The translations under genes and the position numbers were made by a program. Of a stretch of 64,000 bases of DNA, positions 38,769-48,204 are shown in pieces. Each line of letters opens with the position of its first letter. Positions within the stretch are counted from its first letter, which is position 1. The stretch is from NCBI GenBank assembly GCA_020628475.1, contig JAHDFB010000002.1, positions 21,483 through 85,482 of the forward strand, read 5' to 3'. Source of the DNA: Saprospiraceae bacterium (lineage in GTDB: Bacteria > Bacteroidota > Bacteroidia > Chitinophagales > Saprospiraceae). The notes under the pieces are model-generated. The model searched no databases, was not told the origin of the DNA, and saw only the letters and a program-made list of their open reading frames with translations.

Positions 38769-38839
38769 GGAGCAAATATATAGATGCCTAGATGGTAAAG
38801 TATATATTTTTATTAATTTCGCCTAAATTTTCACGACAC

Positions 38840-39550
38840 ATGGCTATAAGATACAAAAGAATCCTGCTAAAACTCAGCGGAGAAACCTTGATGGGAGACA
38901 AATCTTACGGAATTGATCCTAGCAAGCTTGTCTATTATGCGCAGCAAATCAAAGAGATCGTAGATATAGGAGCCGAGGTTGCTATAGTCATAGGTGGTGG
39001 CAACATATTTAGAGGCTTACAAGCTGCCGATTCAGGAATTGAACGAGTTCAAGGTGATTACATGGGTATGCTAGCGACTTGTATCAATGGTATTGCTTTA
39101 CAAGGAGCCTTGGAAAACCAAGGAATTTACACCCGGTTGGTTACGGCCATAGAAATGCGAGAAATAGCAGAGCCTTATATTCGAAGAAGAGCTATCCGGC
39201 ACTTGGAGAAAGGTCGAGTAGTCATCTTTTCTGCTGGAACTGGAAGTCCATACTTCACCACCGATTCTGCCGCCGCCCTACGAGCAAATGAAATGAATGC
39301 CAATGTTCTATTAAAAGGAACACGCGTTGATGGAATATATACCGCTGATCCAGAGAAAGATCCCAATGCTACGAAATACGAAAACATCAGTTTTAATGAA
39401 GTCCTTTCCAAAAACTTAAATGTAATGGATATGACGGCATTTACCCTGTGTAATGAAAACAAACTACCGATTGTCGTTTTTGACATAAATACCCCTGGCA
39501 CCTTATTAAAAACGGTTCTGGGCGAATCCATTGGCACCTTAGTTAGCTAG
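38840..39550 (+). CDS. pyrH: UMP kinase
   Basis: [54 protein letters not shown]; start moved to ATG 38840. Confidence 0.96.
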   Translation: MAIRYKRILLKLSGETLMGDKSYGIDPSKLVYYAQQIKEIVDIGAEVAIVIGGGNIFRGLQAADSGIERVQGDYMGMLATCINGIALQGALENQGIYTRLVTAIEMREIAEPYIRRRAIRHLEKGRVVIFSAGTGSPYFTTDSAAALRANEMNANVLLKGTRVDGIYTADPEKDPNATKYENISFNEVLSKNLNVMDMTAFTLCNENKLPIVVFDINTPGTLLKTVLGESIGTLVS

Positions 39551-39554
39551 AGTT

Positions 39555-40163
39555 ATGGAAGGCATGTTCCAAGTATTCTTCAACTTAGGTTTAGATCATA
39601 TTCTAGATATTCAAGGCTATGATCATATGCTCTTCTTACTGGCTTTGTGTATACCCTTTGTATTAAAAGATTGGAAAAAAGTACTCGTTCTAGCTACAGC
39701 ATTTACAATAGGGCATTCTATTACTCTAGGCTTAAGTGCCCTTGACATCGTGACATTCCCTTCAGCATGGATCGAATTTTTAATTCCATTGACAATTGTT
39801 TTGACAGCCATCATCGACTTAATTTATCAAAACAATATTAAATCTAGTTATCATTATTTACTCGCCATGTTTTTCGGATTTATCCATGGAATGGGATTTA
39901 GCAACTTTTTCAAAAGTAGTATGATGCCGGGTGAGGAAAGTCGCTTAATTACACAATTATTATCCTTTAACATTGGCATTGAAATAGGCCAGATCATCAT
40001 TGTAATCCTATTGCTGATTGTATTTGAAGGCTTATATAGAATCAATAAAGGCCTTCTTGGCCCCGATTCCACATCAAAAAAGATGCATTATCGAACCGTG
40101 CTTTCTATTATCGTAATCCTGTGGGCGGGATACATGTGTATAGAACGTATTCCATCCTTTTAA
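39555..40163 (+). CDS. HupE/UreJ-like membrane protein
   Basis: GLDHILDIQGYDHMLFLLALC; ATAFTIGHSITLGLSAL; GFIHGMGFSN. Confidence 0.85.
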   Translation: MEGMFQVFFNLGLDHILDIQGYDHMLFLLALCIPFVLKDWKKVLVLATAFTIGHSITLGLSALDIVTFPSAWIEFLIPLTIVLTAIIDLIYQNNIKSSYHYLLAMFFGFIHGMGFSNFFKSSMMPGEESRLITQLLSFNIGIEIGQIIIVILLLIVFEGLYRINKGLLGPDSTSKKMHYRTVLSIIVILWAGYMCIERIPSF

Positions 40164-40164
40164 T

Positions 40165-40270
40165 TTGGATAAGGGCGATCACCACGCCTATCGTTGTGGT
40201 GCCGGGCTATTCATTGTTTCATCCCTACGGGACCACCTCCTTTGTCGCTGGCAATTACTATCCCTATCGC
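40165..40270. repeat. Palindromic intergenic repeat sharing a core with 3719-3744
   Basis: GGGCG-atCACCAC...GTGGTG-CGGGC-TATTCATTGT then TCCC-TAC-GGGA; compare GGGCG...CGGGC...TATCCGTTGT at 3719-3744. Confidence 0.45.
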
Positions 40271-40603
40271 ATTCGTTTCAGACTTATAAAATACTTATAA
40301 ATAAAAAAGGCCAAACATAAAGAAGTGATGATGCCAACAAGCCGTCTTTTGCGAAGAACCTCAAAGTCATATTCTTTTATGCTTAAAATACGTTCCTTTA
40401 GTGTTAAGGATATTCCTTATTCTTTTTTACTCATTTAGTGCTTCTAAAATAATCACCCCAGCTACCAAGGTATTATTTGTATGCACTGAATTCATATAGT
40501 TTGATATGGGACATTTCTTCATCTTTCAATCATTAAGAGATTGTTATTGAAGAAGAAATGAATCGGAAGGTGACAAGGCCTTTATGGTGTGAGCGATTGG
40601 GTT

Positions 40604-41263
40604 TTAGCTTGAATTGGTGGGTTTAGATGGAGGAATTAGGGAGTTGTGAAGATTTAATGTGAAATCTACCATTTTCTCTCCTACTACATTTGCAACTATC
40701 CATTTTTGTTGAACTTTCTTCCCAGAACGCCCTCTCTTCCAATCCCTCCAAATCTCCTTTGAACACAAAAATATCGAACCGCACCCCGCCTCTTTTTTTA
40801 TCCGATAATGACTTTTAATTCCTCGATACTTTTTTCTTCTTTGATATAACCTAACCTGTTGGTTTCTCATAGCTTCCAAATGTCCTAGAGCCTCTTCTTT
40901 CGATTCAAAATAATATTTCCTAAATTTCTCTCTAACCAAGACTCCCTCCCGCTTTCTCCCAAAATTAGCACTACGTACATATGTTGACAACCATAATCGT
41001 ACCCTCTCAGAAATAATACGCCAGGTTTCTATGCCATCATATGGTTTTTCAAATTTTTCTCTATCCAAAATCTCAACAGCCATTTGCCAACCGTGTCGAG
41101 TAATGACATAATCATGAATAAGCAAATAGCCTTTAAGATAATACTTAGCATAAGCCATAAGCCTTTTAGCTTCACCCAAACTTTCAATATAATTACTATT
41201 TCCTGACGATCTACTTTCGAAAATATAAATCCCTCTCGAAAAAATCTTTTTCGTTTTAATCAT
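40604..41263 (-). CDS. hypothetical protein, possibly a degenerate Y1/HUH (RAYT-like) transposase relative
   Basis: LLIHDYVITRHGWQMAVEI aligned by eye with (A)YVIMPNHxHLL; KREGVLVREKFRKYYFESKEEALGHLEAMRNQQVR resembles the Y1 C-terminal helix region. Confidence 0.35.
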   Translation of the reverse strand: MIKTKKIFSRGIYIFESRSSGNSNYIESLGEAKRLMAYAKYYLKGYLLIHDYVITRHGWQMAVEILDREKFEKPYDGIETWRIISERVRLWLSTYVRSANFGRKREGVLVREKFRKYYFESKEEALGHLEAMRNQQVRLYQRRKKYRGIKSHYRIKKEAGCGSIFLCSKEIWRDWKRGRSGKKVQQKWIVANVVGEKMVDFTLNLHNSLIPPSKPTNSS

Positions 41264-41450
41264 ACACAAATACTTTTCTATTAGTGTAATCAACCATGCA
41301 TTTCGTTCCAGAAATTAGAATGTTTTTTAAAATTATTTTTGAAACTCCAATAAATACAGTGGTTTCAAGAATTTACTAATCCCAATTTATTCTACAAGTT
41401 TTAACTAAAAATTGAAAATTTCTGCCAACTTTTCTGTCTGAATCTAATTC

Positions 41451-41870
41451 TTACGGTCTGGCACCAACCCAATAACTCCCATCCTCCAAAAATTCCTTCT
41501 TCCAGATGGGCACGGTTTCTTTTAACTGATCAATACAATATTGACAAACTTCGAATGCTATTTTACGATGGATCGAAGATACTGCTATGATTACAGCAAT
41601 ATCCGATATGCCAACATATCCTGTTCTATGATAAATACTAATATGATTGGCACCCATTTTATGAATGCCTTTTTCTGCTATTTTCTTCATTTCTTTTAAG
41701 GCCATCGGCTCATAGCTCTCAAAATCAAGATAAGTGACTAGCTTTCCTTTATTTTGATTGCGAACGGTTCCAACAAACAAACATATTCCTCCACATGCTT
41801 CGTCCACAACAGAAGAATAACATCGATCTATCGACAACTTTTCTTTAGATAATAATACTTCAATATTCAT
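41451..41870 (-). CDS. moaE: molybdopterin synthase catalytic subunit MoaE
   Basis: GGICLFVGTVRNQNKGK; HRTGYVGISDIAVIIAVSSIHRKIAFEVCQYCIDQLKETVPIWKKEF. Confidence 0.95.
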   Translation of the reverse strand: MNIEVLLSKEKLSIDRCYSSVVDEACGGICLFVGTVRNQNKGKLVTYLDFESYEPMALKEMKKIAEKGIHKMGANHISIYHRTGYVGISDIAVIIAVSSIHRKIAFEVCQYCIDQLKETVPIWKKEFLEDGSYWVGARP

Positions 41871-41875
41871 ACAAA

Positions 41876-42112
41876 CTATCCTCCACTTACGGGTGGAATA
41901 ATCGCCACCTCATCGTTATTTGACAATACTTGAGAATCCAAGGCATAGACTTGATTCACGGCAACCATATACCCTTTAATAGTTGCAAATTCTGGAAACT
42001 TTTGTTGGATTAATGTTTTAAATTCTGAAATACTAAGTCCCTCTATTTCCATTTTGAGCCTCTGATCCCCTACGATCTCTTTTGCAACTCCAAAACATCG
42101 AACACTATTCAT
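41876..42112 (-). CDS. moaD: molybdopterin synthase sulfur carrier subunit MoaD
   Basis: 78 aa, ubiquitin-like, C-terminal DEVAIIPPVSGG. Confidence 0.94.
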   Translation of the reverse strand: MNSVRCFGVAKEIVGDQRLKMEIEGLSISEFKTLIQQKFPEFATIKGYMVAVNQVYALDSQVLSNNDEVAIIPPVSGG

Positions 42113-42711
42113 ACGTACTCATTATCTTCATCCAAAGGTAAATCAATTAAATCAGAAGGGCTATCTAAATCTTTCCATCCATTAGCGAAGGGTACGAAGC
42201 ACAACTTATCCTGGTGTGTATTCAATATTTTTCGAGCTCCTATGTCCCCATCAATTGATTCTAATAGTCCAAAAGTATTCTTTGGAAATAGACAAGGAAC
42301 TCCCAATATTCCTTGATATAAACTGGCCACTATGAACTCTTTATTCGCTTCGTGTTTGTCCATTAGCGCATTAAAATTAATGGATCGAAGATAAAACTGG
42401 TCGGACACCGAAATAATAACTGCATCCACGGAGTAGTTTAGTTTAACATATTGTAAACCAGCTTTTATTGAACTCGCAATACCAGTACTGTAATTTGGGT
42501 TATGGGTAACATCTACAGGATATTTTTCTGCAGTCCGATGCACCACATCTGGATAAGCTCCTGCCACTACAACCGTATGATGTGCTTGAGATTCAATGGC
42601 AGCTGTAATCGCATGTTCCAATAATGTTTTCTGCTCATATCTAATCTCTAACTTACAAGAACCCATCCTAGTAGATTGTCCCGCAGCCAATAATATGATT
42701 GCATATCTCAT
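42109..42711 (-). CDS. MocA/MobA-like molybdenum cofactor nucleotidyltransferase
   Basis: ILLAAGQSTRMGSCKLEIRYEQKTLLEH; SGIASSIKAG; VSDQFYL. Confidence 0.9.
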   Translation of the reverse strand: MRYAIILLAAGQSTRMGSCKLEIRYEQKTLLEHAITAAIESQAHHTVVVAGAYPDVVHRTAEKYPVDVTHNPNYSTGIASSIKAGLQYVKLNYSVDAVIISVSDQFYLRSINFNALMDKHEANKEFIVASLYQGILGVPCLFPKNTFGLLESIDGDIGARKILNTHQDKLCFVPFANGWKDLDSPSDLIDLPLDEDNEYV

Positions 42712-42714
42712 TCC

Positions 42715-43911
42715 CTAATTCCTATATTTTATCAATGGATATGCGCTTCCCTTTTTATATAAAACAGGTCCTTTAGGTAACTCAATAAAAGCATCTGTAA
42801 GTACTAGATTTGCTAAATCTCCTGATCCATTTCCTTTTTTTGGTGTAGCGATTAGTTTTCCCAAAGGATCATATTGTAATGCTACTTCTAAAAAATACTG
42901 CAAATCTGGTTTAAAATGGACATCCGCACTTAATTCGGCATAGAGCGTATCTTCTAAGTATCCTGGAATGCACGTATGTAACCAATGCGAAAAATACTTT
43001 TGCATACATAGAAATGATGAAATTGGGTTTCCTGGTAATGCAAAGACTGTACAGGATGCTCTAACTCCAAACCAAAATGGTTTCCCGGGTCTCTGTTTAA
43101 CACCATGAAATTTTTTCTCCACGCCAAGATCTTTAAAAATCTGAGGTAAAAAATCATACTTCCCTTTCGACACCCCTCCACTTAATATTATGGCATCATA
43201 CTGATTCAAATAGTCTTCTATTTCAAGCTTTAATTGATCTTTATTATCCAATAAGTGGAATCCATCACTTTCAATTCCCCATTCTTTAAGATAAGCCTGA
43301 ATTGCATAAACATTGGATCGTCGAATTTGATGATCCTGCGGTATTTGCTCTATTTCAACCAATTCATCACCAGTAGATATTACAGCAATCTTTGGCATCT
43401 TATATACTAAAGGAAAAGTTTTCCCAATACTTGCTCCCACAGCTATTTCTGATGGAGAGATCTTTTTACCCGATGGCACAACTAAACTATTCTTTGTACG
43501 ATCTTGCCCCTTAAAATGAATATTTTGATGACGTTTAACCTCATCAATTAAAACGTTGGCCACCCCTTGTTCTATTTGAACATCCTCATATCGAATAATT
43601 ACATCGGCTCCCTCCGGACATACACCACCTGTCATCACTTCAATACAAGCTGTGCTCTCGTTTAGTTTTGCCTGCGGCATTCCTGCAGCAGAAATTTGTT
43701 CTACTTGAAAACTTCTTTGTCCAGTTTTAAATTGTTCGTATTGAATAGCAATGCCGTCCATAGTCACACGATCGTAGGGTGGCAAATCTCTATCTGTGTG
43801 CCAAGCTTCTGCAAGAACTCTACCTAATGCATGTTGTAAAGGAACCGTTTCTACCCCAAATTCTTGGCGTTCTCCTTCAATGATCCGTAATGCTTCTTGA
43901 ACTTCAATCAT
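42715..43911 (-). CDS. moeA: molybdopterin molybdotransferase MoeA
   Basis: DLPPYDRVTMDGIAI; VISTGDELVE; ILSGGVSKGKYDFLP; FALPGNPISSFLCM. Confidence 0.95.
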   Translation of the reverse strand: MIEVQEALRIIEGERQEFGVETVPLQHALGRVLAEAWHTDRDLPPYDRVTMDGIAIQYEQFKTGQRSFQVEQISAAGMPQAKLNESTACIEVMTGGVCPEGADVIIRYEDVQIEQGVANVLIDEVKRHQNIHFKGQDRTKNSLVVPSGKKISPSEIAVGASIGKTFPLVYKMPKIAVISTGDELVEIEQIPQDHQIRRSNVYAIQAYLKEWGIESDGFHLLDNKDQLKLEIEDYLNQYDAIILSGGVSKGKYDFLPQIFKDLGVEKKFHGVKQRPGKPFWFGVRASCTVFALPGNPISSFLCMQKYFSHWLHTCIPGYLEDTLYAELSADVHFKPDLQYFLEVALQYDPLGKLIATPKKGNGSGDLANLVLTDAFIELPKGPVLYKKGSAYPLIKYRN

Positions 43912-43922
43912 AGCGAAATATT

Positions 43923-45020
43923 CTATATCCTTTGATGAATCGTTCCAATTCTATTTTTTAAAAAATGACCATCTCTTTTGCGAAATACTGCAATTATTTC
44001 TGCGGCAATAGACAATGCAATTTCTTCTGGTGTTTCTGCACCTATATCTAATCCTATGGGAGAATGAAAATAATGCAAATTATCTAGATCTACATGATCT
44101 AACTCTTCATCCATTTTACGCAATCTTTTTTTAGGTCCTAGCATTCCGATATATGGCAAGGACATCTCCAATATCGTTGGTAGTAATTTTTTATCCCAAT
44201 TATAATCATGTGTCATCAATACAACAGCTGTGTATTCGTCTCTAGGTATCGTATCAATTTCTTCATAATCTAACACGGCGTTCGATAGGGTAAATATAGC
44301 TTGTGACATTTTTTTCTTTCTCCCTACAACAAATATATTCCAACCCAATTCCTTCGCAATACGAATCATTGATAAAACATCGTAGTTATCTCCTATAATG
44401 ACCAATTTGGTTTCTGGTCTAATATATTCAACCAAAATTCGCAATTGATGCCCTAACTTGTTATATAATTGAACAATTTGAGGCCTTCTTTTTAATCTAG
44501 TTTTTTGAATTTCTTCGATTAAAGTACGGGCATCTATCTCACAAAATTCCAATGTCTCTAATGAATTATCTACAATAATTTCTTGAGCCAAATAATTCTT
44601 TTCGTCAGGAGATTCAATGACCTTTAATAAGATACTTGCCCGATCATGCATCACCAGTTTTTCCAAATTTTGAATCACCTTAAAACGATCGTCTTTATCA
44701 ATCGGTGTAAGTAAAACTTCTATTTTTCCATTGCATCCTAGACCTATACCAATTTCTTGATTATCACCATCTAATGTGTCATAGATCACTCGAGATGGTT
44801 CATCCTTAAAGATCGCCTTTTGTGATTGTCTTAATGCGTCTCCTTCTAAACACCCTCCACTTATTCCACCGATCCAATTCCCATCTTCACATACCAACAT
44901 TCTAGCCCCAATTCTACGATATGAAGATTCTTCTATATTAACAACTGACGCCAAAGCCATGCGTTTATTTTTTTGGGCGTAAGCCTTATAACCGGTAATA
45001 ATATTTCGAATTTCCTTCAT
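43923..45020 (-). CDS. XdhC/CoxI family protein
   Basis: RRIGARMLVCEDGNWIGGISGGCLEGD; IGLGCNGKIEVLL; GLDIGAETPEEIALSIAAEI; start moved from 45053. Confidence 0.92.
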   Translation of the reverse strand: MKEIRNIITGYKAYAQKNKRMALASVVNIEESSYRRIGARMLVCEDGNWIGGISGGCLEGDALRQSQKAIFKDEPSRVIYDTLDGDNQEIGIGLGCNGKIEVLLTPIDKDDRFKVIQNLEKLVMHDRASILLKVIESPDEKNYLAQEIIVDNSLETLEFCEIDARTLIEEIQKTRLKRRPQIVQLYNKLGHQLRILVEYIRPETKLVIIGDNYDVLSMIRIAKELGWNIFVVGRKKKMSQAIFTLSNAVLDYEEIDTIPRDEYTAVVLMTHDYNWDKKLLPTILEMSLPYIGMLGPKKRLRKMDEELDHVDLDNLHYFHSPIGLDIGAETPEEIALSIAAEIIAVFRKRDGHFLKNRIGTIHQRI

Positions 45021-45157
45021 AATTGAATTCCAAATGTAAATCAATATTGACAATGTTTATAGTCTAATAATTTCAATTCTGAAGTAGTTTTAAAGAAGGC
45101 CTAGCTTACTTTGTACTAAATACAATTCATCTAATAAATTAAAAGTAATTTCGCCTC

Positions 45158-45913
45158 ATGGATTTTGAATTGATTCAATTAATCATTCTATTCGGGATAA
45201 TCGCTATTTTTTACTCCTCTGCAGGATTTGGTGGCGGTTCAAGCTATCTGGCAGTGTTGGCTTTAGTAGGATATAGTTTTCCAAGTGTTAAAATGTTAGC
45301 GCTTCTTTGTAATATCACTGTAGTCTTGGGAAGCGTGATATTGATGTATCGGCATCAATTTTTACATTTAAAAAAGTCTCTACCATTAATTGTACTAAGC
45401 GTTCCACTAGCCTATTTTGGAGGCCAATATAATCTAGATCAAAAGACCTTTTTTATAGTTCTTGGAATCTGTTTATTACTCAGCGCACTTTTCATGTTCT
45501 TTTTTGATTCGAATAAATCTTATAAAAAAAGAAATATCTCTATTTTCAAAACAGGTATTATTGGCGGAGGAATCGGCTTTCTATCAGGAATGGTAGGGAT
45601 TGGTGGAGGGATATTTTTATCACCAATATTGCATCTCTCACAATGGGCTACCGTCAAACAAATTGCAGCCACAACCGCTTTTTTCATTCTGGTTAACTCC
45701 ATCGCTGGGCTAGTCGGACAATTTTCTACACATGGTTTGGCCATCAATCCTACACACGCGCTTTCTCTGATGTTGGCCGTTTTTATAGGTGGTCAAATTG
45801 GAATCAGACTCACAATTAAAAAACTCAATCCTCTATGGATCAAGAAAATTACAGCAATCCTAATTTTTATTGTTGCTATACGCATTCTCTATGAAAATTT
45901 AGTCCTATCCTAA
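45158..45913 (+). CDS. TauE/SafE family sulfite exporter-like permease
   Basis: SSAGFGGGSSYLAVLAL; GFLSGMVGIGGGIFLSPIL. Confidence 0.9.
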   Translation: MDFELIQLIILFGIIAIFYSSAGFGGGSSYLAVLALVGYSFPSVKMLALLCNITVVLGSVILMYRHQFLHLKKSLPLIVLSVPLAYFGGQYNLDQKTFFIVLGICLLLSALFMFFFDSNKSYKKRNISIFKTGIIGGGIGFLSGMVGIGGGIFLSPILHLSQWATVKQIAATTAFFILVNSIAGLVGQFSTHGLAINPTHALSLMLAVFIGGQIGIRLTIKKLNPLWIKKITAILIFIVAIRILYENLVLS

Positions 45914-46011
45914 TGCGTCTTGTTAGAGATATTATTTTGAATTTCGATCTAAATACAACATATTTACACTATACCACACCATTTATAGAGATAGAATAAA
46001 TAATACGAGAT

Positions 46012-47688
46012 ATGAATAATCCAAAACCGTGGCTTGATAATTATCCAAGTGGAATACCTGTTTCAATCGATCCAGATAAATACCCAACTTTATTGGATTT
46101 CACCAAAGAATGTTTTGAAAAATTTAAAAATAATGTGGCCTATGAAAACATGGGCAAATCCATGACATATGCACAAGTGGACAAGTATTCAACCAATTTT
46201 GGGGCATATCTTCAAAGTCGCGGATTAGAACCGGGTCAAAAAATAGCTTTAATGATGCCCAATTTGTTGCAATATCCTATCGCAATTTTTGGGGCTTTGA
46301 AAGCAGGTTTAATAATCGTAAATACCAATCCTCTGTATACACCAAGAGAAATGAAACATCAGTTTTGTGATTCCGAGGTAAGTGCAATTGTAATTGTTGA
46401 AAATTTTGCCAGCAACTTAGAAAAAATAATTTCTGAAACTGACATTAAAACTGTAATCGTTACCAGTATTGGTGAAATGCTCGGCGGTATCAAAGGAACC
46501 ATAACGAATTTTGTAGTACGAAAGGTAAAACGAATGGTACCTAAATTCGATTTAGCCAATACCGTTTCGTTTAAAGAAGCCTTGAATCAAGGAGCTAAGT
46601 TTAAAATAAAACCTTTCGAAAATAAGGCTGAGAGCGTTATTCTACATCAATATACGGGTGGCACAACGGGTGTCTCAAAAGGCGCTATGTTAACAAATCG
46701 AAATTTGGTTTCAAACATGCTTCAAATCAAAGCATGGATTTGTTCAGATTTAGAAGAAAATAAAGAGGTGGTGTTATCACCCCTTCCAATGTATCATATT
46801 TTTGCCTTTACAGTCAATTGTCTATCCATGATGGGAATTGGAGCAAAAACGGTACTTGTAACAAATGCCCGCGATTTGAAATCTGTCATTAAAGAATTTA
46901 AGAATCATGATATTAATGTATTGACAGGAATCAATACCCTGTTCAATGCACTCCTTAATCAAGACGACTTCAAAGCCGTCGATTTTTCTCCGTTAAAAGT
47001 TACTGTTGGAGGAGGTATGGCAGTCCAACGGGCCATAGCGGAAGAGTGGGAACGAGTCACAGGTTGTCAATTAGCAGAAGGCTATGGTATGACCGAAGCA
47101 TCTCCCGTTGTATCGGTGAATCCCATAGCAAAAGGAAAAGCTAGAATTGGAACAATTGGTCTACCCGTATCGAGCACGAATTGCCGAATTGCCGGAGAAA
47201 ATGGGGAGACTTTAGGAGCGGGTGAAATTGGAGAGATCCAAGTTCAAGGACCTCAGGTAATGAAGGGTTATTACAACCGACCGGATGAAACCGCCAAAAC
47301 CATTGTGAATGGTTGGTTATGTACAGGGGATATTGGAATGATGGATAATGATGGATTCTTCAAAATTGTCGATCGTAAAAAAGACATGATCTTAGTCTCT
47401 GGTTTCAATGTTTATCCAAATGAAATTGAGGATGTCATTGTGAATCACCCAAAAGTTGATGAAGTTGCGGCTATCGGAGTTCCTGACAATAAATCAGGAG
47501 AGGTCGTGAAGGTGTTTGTTGTGCGAAAAGATAAGTCGTTGACAGAAGATGAGTTGAAAGAACATTGTCGTGGTGGATTGACAGGTTATAAAGTGCCGAA
47601 ACATATTGAATGGCGAGATGAATTACCGAAGTCGAATGTCGGAAAAATAATTCGAAGAAAATTAAAAGAAGAAGAACAGACTTCATGA
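46012..47688 (+). CDS. fadD: long-chain fatty acid--CoA ligase (AMP-binding)
   Basis: LHQYTGGTTGVSKGAMLTNRNL; EGYGMTEASPVVSVNP; GWLCTGDIGMMDNDGFFKIVDRKKDMILVSGFNVYPNEIEDV. Confidence 0.95.
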   Translation: MNNPKPWLDNYPSGIPVSIDPDKYPTLLDFTKECFEKFKNNVAYENMGKSMTYAQVDKYSTNFGAYLQSRGLEPGQKIALMMPNLLQYPIAIFGALKAGLIIVNTNPLYTPREMKHQFCDSEVSAIVIVENFASNLEKIISETDIKTVIVTSIGEMLGGIKGTITNFVVRKVKRMVPKFDLANTVSFKEALNQGAKFKIKPFENKAESVILHQYTGGTTGVSKGAMLTNRNLVSNMLQIKAWICSDLEENKEVVLSPLPMYHIFAFTVNCLSMMGIGAKTVLVTNARDLKSVIKEFKNHDINVLTGINTLFNALLNQDDFKAVDFSPLKVTVGGGMAVQRAIAEEWERVTGCQLAEGYGMTEASPVVSVNPIAKGKARIGTIGLPVSSTNCRIAGENGETLGAGEIGEIQVQGPQVMKGYYNRPDETAKTIVNGWLCTGDIGMMDNDGFFKIVDRKKDMILVSGFNVYPNEIEDVIVNHPKVDEVAAIGVPDNKSGEVVKVFVVRKDKSLTEDELKEHCRGGLTGYKVPKHIEWRDELPKSNVGKIIRRKLKEEEQTS

Positions 47689-48023
47689 TCATTTATCATA
47701 ATCCACGATGCGGTACCAGTAGAAAAACACTTTCCTTGATAACAGATGCTGGGATTGAACCAGAAATTATTCTATATATGAAGAATCCATTATCTGTTGA
47801 AGAATTAGGCGAGACCATAGAAAAATTAGGTATATCGCCGGAAGCTTTGGTTCGAAAAAAGGAAAGTATCTACAAAGAAGAATTCAAGGATAAAACACTT
47901 ACAGATAAAGCTTGGATTCAAGCTATGATCGATCATCCCAAACTGATGGAAAGGCCGATAGTAATCAAAGGGAATAAGGCTATCTTAGGACGACCTCCAG
48001 AAAATGTTGAAGAATTATTATAG
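47685..48023 (+). CDS. arsC: ArsC/Spx-family glutaredoxin-like arsenate reductase
   Basis: IIYHNPRCGTSRKTLSLI; ERPIVIKGNKAILGRPPENVEELL; 4-nt overlap with upstream gene. Confidence 0.9.
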   Translation: MIIYHNPRCGTSRKTLSLITDAGIEPEIILYMKNPLSVEELGETIEKLGISPEALVRKKESIYKEEFKDKTLTDKAWIQAMIDHPKLMERPIVIKGNKAILGRPPENVEELL

Positions 48024-48030
48024 ATAATAT

Positions 48031-48065
48031 GAAACCCTTTGAATGTTGATTCCGAGGGTTTTCTT
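48031..48065 (+). terminator. Probable Rho-independent terminator after arsC
   Basis: AAACCCT-16 nt-AGGGTTT followed by TCTTATTTC. Confidence 0.4.
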
Positions 48066-48204
48066 ATTTCGTATCCATGAATACCCATTTCATTTTCAAG
48101 ACAATATCTTCGTATTTTATCTAAACAAAAAAATACGCATTCCATTGATAGTATAGACAATCGTGAAAAATGGTAATTTTACGATTCTAACCTAATCAAG
48201 TCTT

